Positions 60,482 through 64,000 of a stretch of DNA of 64,000 nucleotides are shown one piece after another. The stretch comes from Synechococcus sp. A10-1-5-1 (GTDB lineage: Bacteria; Cyanobacteriota; Cyanobacteriia; PCC-6307; Cyanobiaceae). How positions within the stretch are numbered: position 1 is the stretch's first letter; the number at the start of each line of letters is the position of its first letter. A program made the translations under genes and the position numbers. Below the pieces are notes generated by a model, which saw nothing but the letters and a program-made list of their open reading frames with translations, did no database searches and was not told the DNA's origin. The DNA lies in contig NZ_CP096032.1 in assembly GCF_023115425.1 (NCBI RefSeq), forward strand, positions 2,108,001 through 2,172,000. Direction: 5' to 3'.

Positions 60482-61042
60482 GTGCTGCTGTTGGCCTCTG
60501 CCTCCCCCGCCCGCCGGCGATTGCTGGAGCAGGCCGCGATTCCCCACCGCGTCCAGGTCAGCGGAGTCGATGAGGAGGCCATCCGTCATCCCGACCCGGC
60601 GCAGTTGGTGCAGCTCTTGGCCCAGGCCAAGGCGGGGGCGGTGCTCCAGGGCGGGATTGCTCCAGGCATCTCAGCGGTTCTGGGCTGCGATTCGGTCTTG
60701 GCCTTTGAGGGGGAGGTCTTCGGCAAACCGGCCGATCCGCAGGAGGCCATCGCCCGCTGGCAGCGGATGCGGGGGGCCTGGGGCGAGCTGCACACCGGCC
60801 ATGCCCTGCTGAATCCAGCCGGGGGGGAGCGGCTGGCAACGGTGACCACCAGGGTGCTGTTTGCCGATCTAAGCGACGCGGAGATCGAGGCCTATGTGGC
60901 GACGGGTGAACCGCTGCAGTGCGCGGGCGGCTTTGCGCTGGAGGGCCGGGGCGGCTGCTTGGTGGAGCGACTGGATGGCTGTTTCTCAAACGTCATTGGC
61001 TTGAGCCTGCCCCTGCTGCGGCAGTGGATGCGGGCGGGCTGA
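60482..61042 (+). CDS. maf: Nucleoside triphosphate pyrophosphatase, Maf family
   Basis: Maf proteins hydrolyse modified or canonical dTTP/UTP/CTP-type nucleotides to monophosphates. The 186-aa product has [20 protein letters not shown] at the start, [31 protein letters not shown], and [20 protein letters not shown]. The GTG at 60482 gives the expected size and has AAGGA 6 nt upstream; the frame is open 48 codons further upstream without similarity. Divergent from the Npun_F0494-like gene. Confidence 0.94.
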   Translation: MLLLASASPARRRLLEQAAIPHRVQVSGVDEEAIRHPDPAQLVQLLAQAKAGAVLQGGIAPGISAVLGCDSVLAFEGEVFGKPADPQEAIARWQRMRGAWGELHTGHALLNPAGGERLATVTTRVLFADLSDAEIEAYVATGEPLQCAGGFALEGRGGCLVERLDGCFSNVIGLSLPLLRQWMRAG

Positions 61043-61122
61043 AGCCTTGCCGAAACCCACTGTTGCCATTTTTCTTTCGCCGTAGCTATTGCGAAGACAA
61101 GGCCCTCCTCACACACCTGGCC

Positions 61123-61380
61123 ATGAAGACCTTCGCGCTTGCAGCTGCATGCAGCCTCCTGGTTGGTAGCGGATTCACGCTGAATGCCAACGCCATGGAG
61201 CCAATCCAGCTCTCCACCGCTCTCCAGAACGCCGACCATGGACTCCTGGACGAGCAGGCCTACATGGAGGACGCCTCGGCCCGCTACAGCGTGGAAGTAG
61301 CGGACGATGAGCTGCTGCCCCTGGAGTTCAAGAAGCCCGCAGGGCCCAAGGGCTACAACGTCCTGAACCTCAGCTTCTGA
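61123..61380 (+). CDS. Small exported protein of unknown function (85 aa)
   Basis: The product has a clean signal peptide (MKTFALAAACSLLVGSGFTL, cleavage probably after NANA) and an acidic mature part (TALQNADHGLLDEQAYMEDA, VADDELLPLEFKKPAG). It contains no cysteines after the signal sequence. The start is ATG. It stands 80 bp after maf and 62 bp before the DUF1311 gene, both on the same strand. I recognise no family; periplasmic location is inferred from the signal peptide. Confidence 0.7.
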   Translation: MKTFALAAACSLLVGSGFTLNANAMEPIQLSTALQNADHGLLDEQAYMEDASARYSVEVADDELLPLEFKKPAGPKGYNVLNLSF

Positions 61381-61442
61381 GGTGCTGAGGGCTGGCAGTT
61401 CCGCGAGACCTCAGCAGAATTCAGGGACCTTGCCCCCGGCTG

Positions 61443-61859
61443 ATGGCTCGACGTTTAAGCCTGAGCCTGGCTCTGCTCGCCGCGGCGTCCCTGGCCGCGG
61501 GGACGGCCCAGGCCCAGAGCCAACCCTGCGCGAACGCCAACAGCACCGTGGAGATGTCGCTCTGCATCGCCAAGGTGCTTGAGCAGAAAGACCGTGAGCT
61601 CGCGGTGGCCATGCAGAAGGTCGCGAGCGACGCCAGTGAGATGCCTGGCGGTCAGTTCCCCACCCTCTGGAAGGACAACCTGACCGGCTTTTTTAAGACC
61701 AGTGCTGATCCCGAGGACCAGCTCGCGGCCTTTCAGCAGGCGCGACGCAATGCCTGTGTCTACATGAACTCCATTGCCTTCCAAGGCACGGGTTTTGGCA
61801 TCTTCGTCAGCAACTGCGAGATCCGCATGACCGATGCCTTGATGGAGTCGCTGAACTAA
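61443..61859 (+). CDS. DUF1311/LprI-like exported protein
   Basis: The 138-aa product has a signal peptide (ALLAAASLAAGTAQAQ) and the DUF1311-type body: CANANSTVEMSLCIAKVLEQ, KDRELAVAMQKVASDA, and Cys pairs near FQQARRNACVYMNS and IFVSNCEIRM. Some LprI-like members inhibit lysozyme; that is not shown here. The start is ATG. Its stop interlocks with the mlaD stop on the opposite strand (CTAA, 61856-61859). Confidence 0.83.
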   Translation: MARRLSLSLALLAAASLAAGTAQAQSQPCANANSTVEMSLCIAKVLEQKDRELAVAMQKVASDASEMPGGQFPTLWKDNLTGFFKTSADPEDQLAAFQQARRNACVYMNSIAFQGTGFGIFVSNCEIRMTDALMESLN

Positions 61860-62674
61860 CGGCTCTTCGGTTCCTCCTCTAGACCATTCATTCCCAACAA
61901 CAGCTGCAGCAGCTTGCTGCTGATTGTGCTGAGCTCCTGCAATTCCTTCAGGGTGCTCAGCACGAGTGGGCGTGTTTCTGCGAGCACCTGATTGGCCTGA
62001 TCGGATGTCGCCTTGGCGCTTGCTCCGGTGGCAGTGACCTGTCTCAAGGTGTCGCGCAGTGAGGGTGCTGTTGCTTTGGTCTCCTCGTGAATGGTGAGGC
62101 TCAGATCGTGCATGCCTGATACGGCCTTGCGGACCTCGGCGAGTGTGTCGGGAACATCCTTGGCCGTGAGTTTGGTGGTGTTGTTCAAGGTGGCCTGCAG
62201 GGCCTTCTGGGTTTGATGGAGATCCACCATCAGGCTGCTGATGGCCGGCGGTTGCTCATAGGGCAGCGTCGTGTCGCGCATCCCATGCTTCTCCAGGCTC
62301 ACCGGCCAAGGCTGCGGGTCTGGGCTGACCACCAGGAAGTGCTCTCCAACCAATCCCTGCTGTCCTTGGCTTGCTGTGCTGCGGGGCCCCACCAACGGCG
62401 CAAATTTTTCGGCGATTTGAAATTTGACCTGCACCTTGGCGTTGGGGAGCATTTCCAGCGAGCGCACCTGTCCCACCTGCATTCCTGAGATCTGAACCTC
62501 CTGGCCAGGCTTGATGCCATTGGCATTGGCCGCCACCAGTCGCAGATTCAAAAAGCGCTGACCCCAGTGCTGCTCGCGCGCCAATCCAACGAGAACGGCT
62601 CCAAGCAACAGCAATCCGGAGCCGAGAAAGAGCAGTTTCTCGTGGCTGCGAGTTGGCGGACTGGGGGTTGTCAT
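61856..62674 (-). CDS. mlaD: MlaD/MCE family substrate-binding protein
   Basis: The 272-aa protein has one N-terminal membrane helix (about 14-30, LLFLGSGLLLLGAVLVGL), an MCE domain (about 35-130, LRLVAANANGIKPGQEVQIS, GMQVGQVRSLEMLPNAKVQV, STASQGQQGLVGEHFLVV) and a C-terminal helical tail (150-265). MCE proteins form hexameric rings that shuttle lipids between membranes with an MlaE permease and MlaF ATPase. The ATG at 62674 overlaps the stop of the permease-like gene as ATGA; an upstream frame extension is not family-like. Confidence 0.88.
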   Translation of the reverse strand: MTTPSPPTRSHEKLLFLGSGLLLLGAVLVGLAREQHWGQRFLNLRLVAANANGIKPGQEVQISGMQVGQVRSLEMLPNAKVQVKFQIAEKFAPLVGPRSTASQGQQGLVGEHFLVVSPDPQPWPVSLEKHGMRDTTLPYEQPPAISSLMVDLHQTQKALQATLNNTTKLTAKDVPDTLAEVRKAVSGMHDLSLTIHEETKATAPSLRDTLRQVTATGASAKATSDQANQVLAETRPLVLSTLKELQELSTISSKLLQLLLGMNGLEEEPKSR

Positions 62675-63330
62675 AAGGAGGCCGCCTGCAAATTGATGGG
62701 ATCCAAAATCGAGATCCAGAGCAGCTTCAGGGCAAAGAGAACCATCAGTCCTTCCATCAGGAGGTTGCTGACCATCAGGGCCGGATGCCGATCGCGTTTC
62801 AGTTCCTGATACCCCCGCCATTGGCTCCAAGCGCAAATGCAGGCCAAGAAAAAGGAGCAGCGCAGCATCGCCCGCAGCACATCCTTGAAGGCCACGCCGC
62901 TGAGCAGGGCCCGCGCTTCGCCAATCAGATCATTGCGGGGGGTGGTCAGGGCTCCCGCGCAGAACGAGGAGATCAAAAACAGCAACAGCAGCACGGCCGC
63001 CAGGAGTGCTGAGGCCGGGACGCTCACCAGCCAGGCCCTGGATCCGCGGCGCTCCACCCGATCCAGCCAGTTCGGCATCATCAGGGCCATCCCCAGCAGC
63101 GAGACCACCAGCGGTCCGACCAACTGCAGCACCAGCATGGTCAGCAGTTCCAGGCTGAAGCGACTGCTTTGCCCCAGGGGGCCGGCGCTGAGTTCGACCA
63201 AGCCCGCACCCACCACCATCCCTGACAGCAGGACGGGGCCACCGCAGCGCTGACCGTTGCGCTCGGCGGTGTTCAGCACACGCCAGATCTGATCGCGTCG
63301 GACCTGGCTCAGCACCAGACCGGACCCCAT
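62671..63330 (-). CDS. mlaE: Divergent MlaE-like ABC transporter permease
   Basis: The 219-aa protein has about five hydrophobic segments (from LLSGMVVGAGLVELSAG, LVLQLVGPLVVSLLGMALMM, VSVPASALLAAVLLLLFLIS to VSNLLMEGLMVLFALKLLWI) and the MlaE-like end GVAFKDVLRAMLRCSFFL, then SILDPINLQ. It is shorter than typical MlaE and lacks the usual LLVAGRVGSA-like segment. Adjacent MlaD (ATGA overlap) supports the family call. No MlaF ATPase gene is in the window. Confidence 0.75.
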   Translation of the reverse strand: MGSGLVLSQVRRDQIWRVLNTAERNGQRCGGPVLLSGMVVGAGLVELSAGPLGQSSRFSLELLTMLVLQLVGPLVVSLLGMALMMPNWLDRVERRGSRAWLVSVPASALLAAVLLLLFLISSFCAGALTTPRNDLIGEARALLSGVAFKDVLRAMLRCSFFLACICAWSQWRGYQELKRDRHPALMVSNLLMEGLMVLFALKLLWISILDPINLQAASL

Positions 63331-63408
63331 GGCTCCCCATGATTGGCGACGGCCATGGCAACGTCTACCGCTGTGTCCTCAGCCGATAAACAGTGCCACA
63401 AAAGGCAT

Positions 63409-63438
63409 AAAAAAAGCCCCCGCCAAACGGCGAGGGCT
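63409..63438 (-). terminator. Rho-independent terminator of psbC
   Basis: A 10-bp stem with one G-U pair (AGCCCCCGCC at 63415-63424 with GGCGAGGGCT at 63429-63438), loop AAAC, precedes a seven-T tract on the minus strand (63409-63415). It lies 21 bp after the psbC stop codon. Confidence 0.88.
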
Positions 63439-63459
63439 GAGGGACGATCGCTGAAAGGA

Positions 63460-64000
63460 TCAGTCGAGGTCAGGCATGGCCAGGGTGGGCTCAGCCTTAC
63501 GGTCGATACCCTTCTCAAAGCCAGCAGCAGCAGCGCGAGCGCGGCCGGCGTGCCAGAGGTGACCCACCAGGAAGAAGAAGGCGAGAACGAACTGAGTCGC
63601 AGCCAACCACTGACGGAGGTTCACGAAGTTCACCGAGTTGGGCTCGGTGATGATGCCGCCCACGGAGTTCAGAGACGCGTTGGGGGCGTGGGTCATGTAT
63701 TCAGCCGCGCGGCGCACCTGCCAGGGCTGAATGTCGTTCTGGAGCTTGTCGAGGCTCAGGCCGTTGGGGCCACGGAGGGGCTCCAGCCAAGGACCACGGA
63801 AGTCCCAGAAGCGCATGGTTTCACCACCGAAGATGATCTCGCCGGTGGGGGAGCGCATCAGGTACTTACCCAGACCGGTGGGACCCATGGCAGAGCCGAT
63901 GTTGGCGCCGAGGCGTTGGTCACGCACCAGGAAGGTGAAGCTCTGGGCCTGGGAGGCTTCGGCGTTGGTGGGGCCGTAGAACTCCGAGGGATAAGCGGTG
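63460..64000 (-). CDS. psbC: Photosystem II CP43 apoprotein, 3' part
   Basis: CP43 is the chlorophyll-binding core antenna next to D1 and donates ligands to the Mn4CaO5 cluster. The window holds the last 179 codons: [20 protein letters not shown], then [40 protein letters not shown], and the final helix [20 protein letters not shown] with ending [12 protein letters not shown]. The large lumenal loop before the last helix is complete at this end. The gene continues beyond the right edge; psbD usually lies upstream and overlaps it in cyanobacteria. The stop is TGA. Confidence 0.97.
   Translation of the reverse strand, partial: TAYPSEFYGPTNAEASQAQSFTFLVRDQRLGANIGSAMGPTGLGKYLMRSPTGEIIFGGETMRFWDFRGPWLEPLRGPNGLSLDKLQNDIQPWQVRRAAEYMTHAPNASLNSVGGIITEPNSVNFVNLRQWLAATQFVLAFFFLVGHLWHAGRARAAAAGFEKGIDRKAEPTLAMPDLD

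Noticed and set aside
61101-61118. CTCCTCACAC, similar to the conserved single-stranded motif of the small RNA Yfr1
   Set aside because: There are no flanking hairpins or terminator, and it lies in the leader of a small gene. Probably chance.
1-64000. CRISPR arrays, rRNA, insertion sequences or prophage
   Set aside because: Reading through the window I saw no regularly spaced repeats, rRNA-like sequence, transposase or phage structural genes.

Overview
The window is a chromosomal segment of a GC-rich unicellular picocyanobacterium of the Synechococcus/Cyanobium type. The evidence is psbA (D1) and psbC (CP43), an orange carotenoid protein operon, a phycobiliprotein lyase of the CpcS/CpeS family, the cyanobacterial division protein ZipN/Ftn2, plastid-like pyruvate dehydrogenase genes, aerobic cobalamin genes (cobL, cobQ), and very compact gene packing with many GTG/TTG starts. 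I see no rRNA, CRISPR array, insertion sequence or prophage. Most of the window is core housekeeping sequence.

Layout. 0-13.6 kb: deoC, ribosome hibernation factor, lipB, acyl-ACP synthetase, YlqD protein, pdhC, queA, sodB, FKBP isomerase, phasin-like protein, lnt, two related secreted HExxH proteins around a Cys-rich small ORF, and SelO. 13.6-16.1 kb: an AT-richer photoprotection island on the minus strand, ocp-crtW-frp plus an unknown 60-aa ORF, headed by a perfect palindrome at its promoter. 16.3-18.7 kb: psbA (Glu130, high-light D1 form), a candidate terminator-ended RNA, tRNA-Ala(GGC), and lexA with a near-consensus LexA box. 18.7-31.7 kb: argF, ftsH, SRAP protein, K+-channel-like protein, ribD, GH116 glycosidase, cobL, an SDR, DUF192, an OmpR-type regulator with a degenerate receiver domain, and nadK. 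31.7-49.7 kb: pheS, surE, ribF, thiE-thiS, larB, ispF, NfeD/SPFH pair, trmD, CpcS-like lyase, era, a BI-1 protein, the phoH-rpsP-ffh block and zipN. 49.8-56.3 kb: pdhA, histone-deacetylase-like protein with a small ribbon-helix-helix-like ORF, a group-2 sigma factor, nnr and mnmA. 56.2-60.0 kb: a cluster of toxin-antitoxin material (hepT broken by one stop codon with intact mntA; doc with an AbrB-like antitoxin; an orphan hicB) interleaved with a ferredoxin and cobQ. 60-64 kb: maf, small secreted proteins, an MlaD/MlaE pair without a local ATPase, and the 3' part of psbC.

How the genes work together. The 13.8-16.0 kb island is self-contained: CrtW makes the keto-carotenoid, OCP binds it to quench phycobilisome energy, and FRP resets OCP. 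LipB supplies lipoyl groups used by E2 (PdhC), whose E1 partner PdhA lies 44 kb away. Tandem genes often overlap by ATGA/TTGA, and five convergent pairs share exactly four stop-codon bases.

The best leads for something undescribed are the 60-aa ORF and palindrome in the ocp operon, the secreted HExxH/4-Cys family with its neighbouring Cys-rich ORF, the phosphorylation-deficient regulator coupled to nadK, the structured RNA upstream of psbA, and the cobQ-toxin operon arrangement. All assignments come from reading the sequence and recalled family features; no database search was run.
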